64,000 nucleotides of DNA from NCBI GenBank assembly GCA_022826755.1, contig JAJDUG010000055.1, forward strand, positions 62,001-126,000, read 5' to 3'. The number at the start of each line of letters is the position of its first letter. Position 1 is the stretch's first letter. Under the pieces are notes generated by a model. It saw only the letters and a list, made by a program, of their open reading frames with translations, was not told where the DNA came from and did not search any database. The DNA is from Acidobacteriota bacterium (GTDB lineage: Bacteria; Acidobacteriota; Terriglobia; Versatilivoradales; Versatilivoraceae). The translations under genes were made by a program, and so were the position numbers. This document shows, piece by piece, positions 27,812-36,367 of the stretch.

Positions 27812-28708
27812 ATGCAACTGGCATTGGATCCACTGATGCATTGCGACCGCCCCCTTCCCGACGTGGTCCGATTGGTTGCGGATCTGGGTTGGGAAAACCT
27901 GGAGCTCTGCTCTCGCGACGATTTCTTTCCCGAATACTGGCCGCCGCGAGCCGACAAGACCAGGATTCGGGAGTTCACGCAGGCGCTTCACGAGACCGGA
28001 ATGAACCTGGTCAGCCTGCTGCTGACCTATCGCTGGGCCAGCCCCGACGAGCAGGAACGCCAGGCGGCCGTACGTTACTGGAAATGGGCCATCCCCATCG
28101 TCAAGGAGATCGAATGCCGGACGGTGAACTCCATCTTCGACCGCGGCCCCTCGCCGCAGTCGACGGCATTCGCCGGACCCGAAGCCCACGCCGAGGCCAG
28201 TGAAGCGGCTTTCTGGAAGTCGATGGAGGAGTTGCTGCCCGTCTTCGAGGCCGAGCAACTTCCGCTGCACATCGAGGCTCATCCGGATGATTTCGTGGAG
28301 GAAAACAACTTGGCGGTGGACATGATCCGGTCCATCAATTCCCCCTGGGTCAAGTATCTCTACTGCGCCCCCCACACCTTTCACCTGGGCGACGACGTGG
28401 CTGCCATGCTGCGCTATGCGGCACCTGTCCTGGCCCACGTCCACGTGGCGGACTCCTTCAACCACAAGCGAGGGTGGCGCTACATCATGAACCCGGCCGG
28501 CACCCCGGCGCGGATTCACCAGCACCTGGACATCGGCGCGGGGGAGGTGGACTGGGAGGCGTTCTTCTCAACGTTGGCGGAGATCGAATTCGACGGCATC
28601 ATGACCAGCCAGGTGTTCGCCTGGGACGGCGAACGGGCGGTGCAGTCCTCACGCTTCATGCTCGGCAAGATGCGGGAGTACGTGGACAAGTACTGGAATC
28701 AGTCCTGA
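27812..28708 (+). CDS. sugar phosphate isomerase/epimerase (xylose isomerase-like TIM barrel)
   Basis: The 298-residue product has the AP-endonuclease-2 / xylose isomerase-like fold. Visible features are the N-terminal strand LALDPLM, the strand ENLELCSRDDFFP, the candidate metal-site region LPLHIEAHPDDF, VKYLYCAPHTFHLGD, and LAHVHVADSF, followed by DIGAGEVDWEAFFSTL and YVDKYW. Histidines and acids in HIEAHPDD, HVHVAD and the C-terminal acid are candidate metal ligands. GAGGAG lies before the ATG. It stands between repeat regions; the tail-to-tail neighbour encodes a dimethylformamidase-like protein. The substrate cannot be deduced. Confidence 0.8.
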   Translation: MQLALDPLMHCDRPLPDVVRLVADLGWENLELCSRDDFFPEYWPPRADKTRIREFTQALHETGMNLVSLLLTYRWASPDEQERQAAVRYWKWAIPIVKEIECRTVNSIFDRGPSPQSTAFAGPEAHAEASEAAFWKSMEELLPVFEAEQLPLHIEAHPDDFVEENNLAVDMIRSINSPWVKYLYCAPHTFHLGDDVAAMLRYAAPVLAHVHVADSFNHKRGWRYIMNPAGTPARIHQHLDIGAGEVDWEAFFSTLAEIEFDGIMTSQVFAWDGERAVQSSRFMLGKMREYVDKYWNQS

Positions 28709-28718
28709 ACGCCGGGCT

Positions 28719-28743
28719 GGCCACTGACCACTATCCACTCACT
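28719..28743. repeat. short heptamer array
   Basis: The sequence CCACTGACCACTATCCACTC lies between two convergent gene ends and overlaps the last codons of the minus-strand gene that ends at 28739. It is the same CCACTGA-type heptamer found at 5332-5362, and is related to arrays at 2240-2272 and 58011-58031. Confidence 0.55.
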
Positions 28744-30352
28744 TCGACAGCCGGTCCAGTAGATTGCGGGTGATGCGCTCCACCGTCCTGTCCCGGCCCC
28801 GCAGGCCCTTGGCCCATTCGGTACACCCGGTGGTAAACACGGTCCCACCGCGGCTGTAGAGTCCCATCACGGCAGCCCCGGGCTGGGCGATTTCCCTGGC
28901 AGTCCCCTCGCCGTAGAGGGCTTCCGAGGCCAGGCGAACGGACTCGTCCGCGTGGGAGAGGGCGGCCGGCGCGGTGGCCAGGATGGTGAAATTGTCCGGG
29001 GTTCCTTCACGCCCGGTCGGAACCGGCCGGCCGCCTTCCCAGCCGAAGTCGCAGCCGTCGCACTCATAGCCCACCAGCCTGTCGGTGCCTCCCAGAGGAT
29101 CGCCCTCACCCAGCCCGGTGCCCCTGAAGACCCAGTGGTCCGACCGATGGACGGTGTAATGGCCCGGTCCGTCGCGGTACTGGTCGAAGAAGTCGTAGTA
29201 GCCGCCCCGGGCAAAGCTCACTCCGGTGAGCCGGTTTTCCGGCCTCCCGACCAGGTGGTGACACCAGAGGGTGGTGAGTTGCTCGTGGCGGCCCGAGGCA
29301 TAGTAGGGATCCCGCTTGAAGTCCTTCCAGCAGACCAGCGCCCGTCCCCGGTCTTCGCTCCGAACCTGCCACCAGAGGTTGTTGCCGCTGAAGAAGGCCA
29401 CGTTGCCCCCCTCGCCGACGAATTGCTCCAGGTGATCCCGCATGGGCGCCGACCAGTACTCGTCATGCCCCACGCTCAGCACCAGCCGATAGTGCCGAAG
29501 GACTTCCGGGCAGAACTCCAGATCGCTGTTGACAGCGTAGTCCAGCCGATAGCCGGCGCGCTCGGCCCAGGCCACGAAGAACTTCTCCCAGTTGCGCCAT
29601 CCGCTTTCCCAGGTGGTGAATCCATCGTAGACCTTCAACTGCCGCCCGTCCGACTTCAGGGTATAGGTAGTGCCCGGAACCACCAGGTACCAGCGGCGGC
29701 CCGGGTGGGTCACCTGAACGAAGGAATGGAGGGCAAGCTCGATCCCGACGCCCCGGCAAGCCGCCCGCAGAGAGTGGGAAATGCGCCGTGCATCCAGGTC
29801 CTTCTCAAACCGGCCCTCGAGTGTGAACAGGTAGATTCCGTCCTCGTCGAACCCCGCGTAGGGCCGGTCGAAGGAGACCCGGTGGGCGGGTCCGCCGGGG
29901 CCGCTGTAGAGGGTGTACCCGCCCCAACTGTTGTAGGCGGCATCGGTGTTGGTGGTGCGCTGCAGCAGGATCCTGGCCCCTTGGCCCGGCCGGGCCGCTC
30001 TGACCACGAAGGAGATTTCGCCCTGGACCCCGCCATGAGCTCCCTCTCCGCGAAGGACCAGGCTGTAGTACCCCGAGGACCAGTCAAGGGGCACTTCGAT
30101 TCGGAACGCGGGAGGCCAGCCGCAGCCGTAGCTGGAGGCATTGGCCGGGACCGGGTGGCGGGTTCCCAACAGGCCGTCCCGGGCCCACACCACCTCCCGC
30201 CGCGCTCCCACGCGCGCGATCTCCGCCGAGTACCGGGGCAGGTTGGTGGAAACGTGAAAGCCGATCCCGTCTCCGGCCGGGACGCTGAGTCGATCCGCGT
30301 ATCCCTCTACAAAGAGTCCCTTTGCACCAGGCTCAGTCAAAACGGGAGCCAT
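28739..30352 (-). CDS. N,N-dimethylformamidase beta-subunit-like protein (DMFA2_C domain)
   Basis: The 537-residue product has no export signal. Its N-terminal part is beta-sandwich-like (RLSVPAGDGIGFHVST, GYYSLVLRGEGAHGG). The rest matches the C-terminal domain of the large subunit of N,N-dimethylformamidase: AYNSWGGYTLY, DYAVNSDLEFCPEVLRHY, VLSVGHDEYWS, GGNVAFFSGNNLWWQVR and GGTVFTTGCTEWAKGL. The glutamine-amidotransferase-like fold and the HDEYWS motif are features of that domain. In the characterised enzyme, iron is bound by two tyrosines and a glutamate; related proteins have varied roles. GAGGAAGGG precedes the ATG. No small (alpha) subunit gene is visible nearby, so a true dimethylformamidase activity is uncertain. 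Confidence 0.75.
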   Translation of the reverse strand: MAPVLTEPGAKGLFVEGYADRLSVPAGDGIGFHVSTNLPRYSAEIARVGARREVVWARDGLLGTRHPVPANASSYGCGWPPAFRIEVPLDWSSGYYSLVLRGEGAHGGVQGEISFVVRAARPGQGARILLQRTTNTDAAYNSWGGYTLYSGPGGPAHRVSFDRPYAGFDEDGIYLFTLEGRFEKDLDARRISHSLRAACRGVGIELALHSFVQVTHPGRRWYLVVPGTTYTLKSDGRQLKVYDGFTTWESGWRNWEKFFVAWAERAGYRLDYAVNSDLEFCPEVLRHYRLVLSVGHDEYWSAPMRDHLEQFVGEGGNVAFFSGNNLWWQVRSEDRGRALVCWKDFKRDPYYASGRHEQLTTLWCHHLVGRPENRLTGVSFARGGYYDFFDQYRDGPGHYTVHRSDHWVFRGTGLGEGDPLGGTDRLVGYECDGCDFGWEGGRPVPTGREGTPDNFTILATAPAALSHADESVRLASEALYGEGTAREIAQPGAAVMGLYSRGGTVFTTGCTEWAKGLRGRDRTVERITRNLLDRLSK

Positions 30353-30416
30353 CGATCCCTTCCTCGTTCACCCTCAGCGACCCTCACCAGCTACCCAAAT
30401 CTCAGCTTGGAATCTT

Positions 30417-30600
30417 GTGTTACATGCATGAACAGGATGGACAGGATGAACTACCAGGCAATCCTGAATATCCATGATTCCATCATGATTGCCCCTACCG
30501 GCTGCAGCGGTCCTTTCGAGTCGGTAGAGTCTTGCCATGGGGATTTCCTTTAGTATTTCTTCGTGTGTCTTCGTGGTCCTTCGTGGATATCTTTTTTCCA
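30417..30600. repeat. dispersed repeat fragments (GAACAGGATGGACAGGAT and TTCGTGTGTCTTCGTGG modules)
   Basis: The 305 bp gap between two minus-strand genes holds no gene. It carries GAACAGGATGGACAGGATG (30431-30449), and TCTTCGTGTGTCTTCGTGG near 30555-30573, followed by TCCTTCGTGGAT. These are the same two modules seen at 32.4-33.6 and 37.8-38.0 kb, here with the second in opposite orientation. Confidence 0.6.
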
Positions 30601-30657
30601 CGTTGCCCCTTCATGGATCGAGAGCCAATGTTTACTGCCATTGGCGATGTATGCGGG

Positions 30658-32406
30658 CTACCCCCCGGCCTGCGAGCTCAAAAACACCATCAGCGCCGAC
30701 CCCGCCCAGACCAGGGACACCATCAGGCCGCAGCAGAGGGCGAACCAGAGCAGACCCCGGTAGTACCACTCCAGGCCCGGCTCCCGGACCAGTTCGATCG
30801 AACTCTCCCGACCGCAGATCTTTTGGGCGGCGTAGGACCGATAGAGCTGCGCCAGGGAGGCTTCATCGAGCTTCTCTTCCATCCGGGCGCCCCCGTCCGA
30901 GCCCTCCATGGCCGGCAACCGGATTCCCACGGCGCTCAACCGCTTCTCTCGTCCCAGCGGCGTATTCAGGATGCAGTAGAAGCGCTGCAGGCGTGTCTCC
31001 GACTCGGGCCGGGTGAACCGGCTGACCAGGAACATGGTCAGGGCGGCCGCCCCTATCGGGGGGAATACGCTCATCGGCACCTTGGCGCTGGGCGGCCCCT
31101 CGTAGAAGATCTGCACGACCCAGAGCAGACCGATGCCCACCCCCAGCGCGGCCCAGACCCCGCGCCGATTGGCCCCTCTCCAGGCGATCCCGAAAAACAG
31201 GGGGATGCCCAGGAATCCCTGGAGCGGCGCCACGAACTCGATGATCTCCTTGAGCGTGGAAAACTGCAGGGTAATCAGGTAGGCAAGCAGGACCGCCACT
31301 ATCCCTCCCACCCGGGCCCAACGCAGGTAGAACTGCTGGCTGCGCCCCGGAAACCAGCGCTTCTTGAACAGGTAGTCCACCGTCATGGCCGAGCTGGCGG
31401 TGGCCATGGTGTCCACCGTGGACATCAAGGCGGCGAAAAAGCTGGCTACCAGCAACCCCAGCAGTCCGGCCGGAACGATCTCCTTCATCACGATTCCCCA
31501 GACCAGCTCGGTATCCTGAGGAAGCGGCTGAGTGTGGAGGCCGGGCTTGTAGATGGCGAACATGATTCCATAGACGGCAAACAGCACCGTCATGATTCGC
31601 TTCCAGATGTGGCTCCAGGCGCACTGGGTGGCCGCCCGTTCGTCCCTGCCCACCACCATGAAACTGAACAGCACGGGGGTGGCCACCGCCCCCAGCCCGC
31701 CCAGGATCAAGGCCAGCACGTACGTCAGTGGAATTTCCTCCGAGAAGAGCGACCAGCGTTCCGGAGCCACATTCACCAGGCCTTGAAACCCGTCCACCTC
31801 CGTCCAGAGAAAGGGCAACAACAGGAAGCAGAAGACCGTCAGAGCCAGGAGGCCCTGGAACAGATCGGTCAGCAGCGAGGACATCAGGCCTCCCGATCCC
31901 ACGTAGAGGGCCACCACCAGGCAGGCCGCCAGCAGGGTGATTTCCACCGACCAGCCCGTCAGTCCGGCAATGGTCTTGGCCACCGCCAGAGCGAAGGTGC
32001 CGATGAGAAACAGACTCAGGGCGCTTCCCAGGAAGGCAATGCAGGTGGCCACCCCCGGCCCGAAGCGCATCTCGAAGACCTCGGCCAGGTTGAACACCCG
32101 AACCCGCTTGTAGATCGGGGCAAAGATGTAGTAGACGATCAGGCCAACGCCACCGGCAAACCAGAGCCAAACCCCCGACAGGCCGCTCCGGTAGGCCGCT
32201 CCGCCGACCACCACCGCCTCCGCTCCCCCTACCGAGGAGGCAAAGACGTAGATGAAGGCCACCAGGGACCCCCACTTGCCCCCCGCCGTGAAGAAGTCGC
32301 GAAGGTTCCGGGTCTGCCTCTTGCCGACCACCACTCCCAGAAAGGTCACCACCAGGAAATAGACTGCCAGGACGGCCAGGTCGAGTGGATGCAGGGTCGA
32401 AAACAT
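30658..32406 (-). CDS. sodium:solute symporter (SSS family)
   Basis: This 582-residue inner-membrane protein has about 13 transmembrane helices with the LeuT-type inverted repeat of the SSS family. Landmarks are DLAVLAVYFLVVTFLGVVVG, YVFASSVGGAEAVVVGG, WLWFAGGVGLIVYY, VFNLAEVFEMRFG, LLVASFFAALMSTVDTMA and VDYLFKKRW. The conserved STVD and the N-terminal helix-1 region fit Na+-coupled uptake of sugars or organic acids. A soluble insertion of about 80 residues precedes the last helix. Substrate is not evident. The gene is followed by the repeat-rich gap leading to the glycosidase-like protein at 33671. Confidence 0.9.
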   Translation of the reverse strand: MFSTLHPLDLAVLAVYFLVVTFLGVVVGKRQTRNLRDFFTAGGKWGSLVAFIYVFASSVGGAEAVVVGGAAYRSGLSGVWLWFAGGVGLIVYYIFAPIYKRVRVFNLAEVFEMRFGPGVATCIAFLGSALSLFLIGTFALAVAKTIAGLTGWSVEITLLAACLVVALYVGSGGLMSSLLTDLFQGLLALTVFCFLLLPFLWTEVDGFQGLVNVAPERWSLFSEEIPLTYVLALILGGLGAVATPVLFSFMVVGRDERAATQCAWSHIWKRIMTVLFAVYGIMFAIYKPGLHTQPLPQDTELVWGIVMKEIVPAGLLGLLVASFFAALMSTVDTMATASSAMTVDYLFKKRWFPGRSQQFYLRWARVGGIVAVLLAYLITLQFSTLKEIIEFVAPLQGFLGIPLFFGIAWRGANRRGVWAALGVGIGLLWVVQIFYEGPPSAKVPMSVFPPIGAAALTMFLVSRFTRPESETRLQRFYCILNTPLGREKRLSAVGIRLPAMEGSDGGARMEEKLDEASLAQLYRSYAAQKICGRESSIELVREPGLEWYYRGLLWFALCCGLMVSLVWAGSALMVFLSSQAGG

Positions 32407-32463
32407 GGCCGGCTATTCTATCACCCCGACTGCCGGCGGGAATAAGGCGCTGGAGAGCCAGCG

Positions 32464-32535
32464 CCGGGGGCGGGGCTTGTCTGAGACAAAAAAGAGTTAT
32501 CCCCGAAGACACCCGAAGGACGACGAAGAGCCACG
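32464..32535. repeat. composite dispersed repeat, short copy
   Basis: The copy begins with a GC-rich part (GGGGGCGGGGCTTG), then GAGACA, then AAAAAGAGTTATCCCCGAAG and ACACCCGAAGGACGACGAAG. The same order of parts appears at 32854-33059, 33245-33450, 37790-37895 and 51768-51845. Confidence 0.6.
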
Positions 32536-32633
32536 ACGAAAACCGGAAGGGGAAAAAGAAATCCACCAAGGACACGAAGTGACGCCCTTCAAGTTCCGGC
32601 GTTTGGTCTCGGCCCCGAGCGCAAAAAGATTTT

Positions 32634-32802
32634 TTACATGGATGCACAGGATGCACAGGATTATCGTCCTCAACCCCCTTGCCCCGATTGCAGGTATCCA
32701 GTGTCTCGTTTCGCGTGAGTCAGCTTCCTTTGCAACAGCCTCTCGTCCTGCTTATCCTGTGCATCCTGTGTATCCATGTTCAATTGGTAGATAACCGGAT
32801 CA
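32634..32802. repeat. CACAGGAT-type repeat with inverted ends
   Basis: The left part (32634-32662) contains ATGGATGCACAGGATGCACA. The right part (32719-32802) contains TATCCTGTGCATCCTGTGTA, the inverse of the left, followed by GGTAGATAACCGGATCA. The right part recurs almost exactly at 37961-38035. Open frames here encode repetitive proline-histidine peptides that I regard as translation of the repeat and not as genes. Confidence 0.65.
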
Positions 32803-32853
32803 ACTGAACAGGGTCCTTGTTGCCGATAGGCCACGAAGAAAAACCGAAGGAGA

Positions 32854-33059
32854 TCCATTCGTATTCGTGTCTATTCGTGTTCATTCGTGGTTCGTCTTTA
32901 TTAACGCCCCCCTGTTTCACTCTCGGATGATCCGCCCGTCGTGGGGGCGGGGGCGCGGCTTGCCTGAAACAAACCGGTTTCGCGCTGCATGCGACGGGGT
33001 AAAAGGAGTTATCCACGAAGACACACGAAGAACGACGAAGCGCCACTAAGGCGTTGAGG
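32854..33059. repeat. 206 bp composite repeat, copy A
   Basis: The copy runs through TATTCGTGTCTATTCGTG, GGTTCGTCTTTATTAACG, CGTCGTGGGGGCGGGGGC, CTTGCCTGAAACA, GCGCTGCATGCGACGG and GTTATCCACGAAG to GCCACTAAGGCGTTGAGG. Copy B lies 391 bp downstream in the same orientation. By eye the two differ at roughly one position in eight. The surrounding 32407-33670 region contains no supported gene and consists almost entirely of such modules. Confidence 0.75.
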
Positions 33060-33244
33060 TTAACCGTGACGGGATGCCAAGGAAAACGGCGAACCACCAA
33101 TGGACACGAATGAACACCAATAAACGGATTGATGAGGTGTCGATTGGCGGGTGTGACAATCGATATCGAGGGGTTATCCACGAAGTCATGGCAAGGGTGC
33201 AGAAGTTACAGAAGCGTTTCGGTGTCGCTTGTCGTTCGAGCAAG

Positions 33245-33450
33245 TCCACCCGTATTCGTGTGAATTTGTGTTCATTCGTGGTTCGTCTTTATTAACGACC
33301 CCTGTTTCACCCTCGAATGATCCGACCCGTCGTGGGGGGCGGGGGCGCGGCTTGCCTGAAACAGCCCGGATTCGCGCTGCATGCGACGGAGTAGAAAGAG
33401 TGATCCACGAAGGGGCACGAAGGACGACGAAGGGCCACCAAGGGGTTGGA
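33245..33450. repeat. 206 bp composite repeat, copy B
   Basis: This copy has the same order of parts as copy A, with GGTTCGTCTTTATTAACG, CCCGTCGTGGGGGGCGGG, CTTGCCTGAAACA, CGCTGCATGCGACGG and GATCCACGAAGGGGCACG. An inverted partial copy (GAACCACCAATGGACACGAA) lies between the two copies at about 33090-33125. A further GTTATCCACGAAG fragment is at 33173-33186. Confidence 0.75.
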
Positions 33451-33670
33451 GACGACTCGATAGGGGCCCGCCAAGGGTCGGGCAGGGGGAAAAGATTTCT
33501 ACGAAAGGCGCCACAGTAACAGGATCTGTTAACATCGACGCACAGGATAAACAGGACAATCGGAAAAGCTTCAATGGGGGCGACGGGGCCGGTCCGGCCA
33601 ACTCAACCGTCTTCTCCGTACGGCTTTCCGCCAAACGGTCTGGAACGCTGGATTGGCGAAGGAGTTATCC

Positions 33671-36301
33671 ATGCACCGACGGGATTTTCTCTACCTGGGT
33701 CCGCTGGCTCTCGGCCTCAGCCGCTGCCGCCTGGAAGACCCTCCCACGTCTTCGCTCCAGCCCATCCCGGAACCGCATTTCCCCAATCGTGTCTTTCAGT
33801 TCGTGTGGCGCAACTGGGAGCTGGCCAACACCTCCCGGATCGCTCGGGTGCTGAGGACCAGCGAGGCCAACGTCCTGACCCTGGGCGCCTCCATGGGGCT
33901 TCCCTCCAAGCGCCCTCTGACCGTCGATCAGCTCAGGCGGATTCACATCACCGTGATCCGCCAGAACTGGCATCTGCTCCCTCGCCACCAACTCATCCAG
34001 CTCCTGGACTGGGACCGCGCCAAGTTCGAGTTCGCCCTCAAGGAAGACGATTTCCTGGATATCAAGCTGGGTCCCAAGCCTGACTGCGGGGAGGTGCTCT
34101 ATCGGAGTCCTTCCGGGGAGGAACTGCGCCGGGCTGCCGGTATCCGCGAAGTCCTGCAGGACACGCTGGGAAGCCGGCTTCAGCAATCGGGTCAGGAGGC
34201 TTTCCACTTCGTCCGAGAGCTGAGCCTGACCCGGCGGCCCCGCCTGCGGGACGGGGCCCGGAGAGCCTCCCGCGGCGAAGTGGACCTGAGCAGCGGCTGG
34301 AGCCTGGTACTGCCCTCCCGGCCCAGGTTGGCCCAGGCGGCCCGACGCTTCCGGGATTACCTGGCCGGCTCCATGGGAGCTCGGGTGGAGATCGCCACCG
34401 CCCCGCCCTCCCGTGGAAGAACCATTCGGATGGAGGTAGGCTCTGCCGGGACCGTCGGGACTCGAGGTTTCGAAGTCCGGGTGGGCTCGCGGGAGTTGCA
34501 TATCACCGGTCGGCAGGAAGAAGACGTCCTGCAGAGCCTCTACTGGCTTCAGGACCGGATGGAGCTTGGAGGCGGCCCTTTCGTGCCAAAAGGGACCCTC
34601 CGGCGCGAGACGGCCTGGGACCCCCGCTACCTCTACTCCTACCTGGCGCTCTTCGGAGATCCGCTCATGGAAGAGGATATCGACCCCTTCCCCGGACCCT
34701 ACCTGGAAGCGCTGTCCCGGGCCGGCATCAACGGGGTCTGGATGCACTCCCTGCTGAGCACCCTGGCACCCTCCCCGGAGTTTCCGGAATTCGGCAAGGG
34801 CTGGGAAAAACGCCTGCACCGGCTCAACTCCCTGGTGGAGCACGCCCTTGGGTTCGGTGTCCGTATCTATCTCTACCTGAATGAGCCGCGGGCCATGCCG
34901 CCATCCTTCTTTGACCGGCATCCCGACATCAAGGGTTCTCCCGACAGGGGCTTTTTCGCCATGTGCACCAGCGTCCCCAGGGTGCGCCGCTGGATCGCCG
35001 ACAGTCTCACCCATGTCATGCGTCAGGTCCCGGACCTGGGCGGATGGTTTTCCATCACCATGTCGGAAAATCACACCAACTGCTTCTCTCACGGCAGCAG
35101 TTGGGGCCGGGAGGCTCCCCGGGCCGAGGGGTGCCCCCGCTGCTCCCAACGGAAGAGCTGGGACACCATCGGCGAACTGATCGGAACCCTTCGGGAAGGA
35201 GTTCGCAGGGCCGGCTCCACCGCCGAGGTCATCGCCTGGGACTGGGGCTGGGGAGACGACCTGGCAGCCAGGCTCATCCCGCTGCTGCCCAAGGACGTGC
35301 GCTTCATGAGCATCAGCGAGTGGGAGCAGCCCGTGTCCAGGGGTGGGGTACAGACAGAGGTGGGAGAGTACTCCATCTCAGTGGTGGGGCCCGGACCCCG
35401 GGCCAGGCGCAACTGGGCCAGGGCCGACCGGGAGGGCGTCCGCACCATGGCCAAGCTGCAGTTCAACAACACCTGGGAGATCTCGGCGGTGCCCTATATC
35501 CCCGTGGTGGATCTGATCCTTCAACACTGCCAGAAGCTCTCCGAGGCAGGCATCAGCGGCATCATGCCCTCCTGGACCTGCGGGGGCTATGCCTCGCCCA
35601 ACCTGGAGGCGGCCAAGGCCTACTATTTCCGTCCGGCGGGAACCAACCGGGACATCCTCCTGGAGCTGGCCACCCGCCGCTACGGCCCGGCGGCAGCCCC
35701 GCTGATGGTCGAGGCCTGGCGCCGGTTCAGCCAAGCCTTCCAGGAATTCCCCTACGGGGTCCGCATCTACAACATTCCCACCCAGCACGGGCCGGCCAAC
35801 CCGCTGCGCCTCCACCCCACCGGATACCGCTCCAGCATGATGCTCTTCCCCCAGGATGACTTCCGGCGCTGGTCCGGAGACTACCCGCCTGAAGTCGTCA
35901 CGCAGCAGTTCCGCAAGCTGGCCGCGGGTTGGCGCCAGGGGCTGGCCCGCTTCCGGCAGGGCGCGGAGAAAGTGCCACCGACACGAAAGGACTTTGCCGA
36001 GATGGATGTGGCGATTGCCGAGACCTGCCAGCACCACTTCCAAAGCACGGCCAACCAGGTGGAGTTCTATCTGTTGAGGGAGAAGCTCCGTCACAGCCAA
36101 GGGACGGAACCCGGGGTTGCCAAGCGGATGATCGAGATCGCCCAGGCGGAAATCGAGCTGGCGCGGGCTCAATTCTCCATCGCCCGCCACCATTCCACCA
36201 TTGCCTTCGAGGCCTCCAACCACTACTACTACCGGCCGCTCGACCTGGCTGAAAAGATCCTGAACTGCCGCCAGGTGATCGACGACCTGTCACGGGCCTG
36301 A
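33671..36301 (+). CDS. exported glycoside-hydrolase-like protein (hexosaminidase-type architecture)
   Basis: The 876-residue protein starts MHRRDFLYLG, a Tat-like signal with a possible lipobox (LGLSRC). The first 200 residues are helical and unrecognised. Residues of about 205-310 look like the alpha/beta domain that precedes many hexosaminidase-type catalytic barrels (LPSRPRLAQAARRFRDYL, LQSLYWLQDRMELGG). A TIM barrel follows: RYLYSYLALFGDPL, GINGVWMHSLLS, VRIYLYLNEPRAMP, GWFSITMSENHTNCF, EVIAWDWGWGDDL and FMSISEWEQP. The C-terminal part is helical. A cysteine pair (CPRCSQ) lies in the barrel. ATG at 33671 has AAGGAG upstream. Candidate acids are in MSENH and AWDWGW. The exact family is not clear; similarity to DUF4838 or GH20-related proteins is my best reading. 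Confidence 0.65.
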   Translation: MHRRDFLYLGPLALGLSRCRLEDPPTSSLQPIPEPHFPNRVFQFVWRNWELANTSRIARVLRTSEANVLTLGASMGLPSKRPLTVDQLRRIHITVIRQNWHLLPRHQLIQLLDWDRAKFEFALKEDDFLDIKLGPKPDCGEVLYRSPSGEELRRAAGIREVLQDTLGSRLQQSGQEAFHFVRELSLTRRPRLRDGARRASRGEVDLSSGWSLVLPSRPRLAQAARRFRDYLAGSMGARVEIATAPPSRGRTIRMEVGSAGTVGTRGFEVRVGSRELHITGRQEEDVLQSLYWLQDRMELGGGPFVPKGTLRRETAWDPRYLYSYLALFGDPLMEEDIDPFPGPYLEALSRAGINGVWMHSLLSTLAPSPEFPEFGKGWEKRLHRLNSLVEHALGFGVRIYLYLNEPRAMPPSFFDRHPDIKGSPDRGFFAMCTSVPRVRRWIADSLTHVMRQVPDLGGWFSITMSENHTNCFSHGSSWGREAPRAEGCPRCSQRKSWDTIGELIGTLREGVRRAGSTAEVIAWDWGWGDDLAARLIPLLPKDVRFMSISEWEQPVSRGGVQTEVGEYSISVVGPGPRARRNWARADREGVRTMAKLQFNNTWEISAVPYIPVVDLILQHCQKLSEAGISGIMPSWTCGGYASPNLEAAKAYYFRPAGTNRDILLELATRRYGPAAAPLMVEAWRRFSQAFQEFPYGVRIYNIPTQHGPANPLRLHPTGYRSSMMLFPQDDFRRWSGDYPPEVVTQQFRKLAAGWRQGLARFRQGAEKVPPTRKDFAEMDVAIAETCQHHFQSTANQVEFYLLREKLRHSQGTEPGVAKRMIEIAQAEIELARAQFSIARHHSTIAFEASNHYYYRPLDLAEKILNCRQVIDDLSRA

Positions 36302-36367
36302 GGCCGGCAGATGGTCGGATCTCCATTCAACGGTTGACGCGCACTCGGCGCGGCGAGGTGGGGTCCC

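Noticed and set aside
32854-33450. CRISPR array or integron attC sites
   Set aside because: The repeats are long, few, unevenly spaced and mixed in orientation, and there are no cas or integrase genes in the window.
32407-33650. Several short open frames with proline-histidine-rich or aspartate-glutamine-rich peptides
   Set aside because: They are translations of the CACAGGAT and CACGAAG repeats in various frames, with no ribosome binding sites or conserved protein features.
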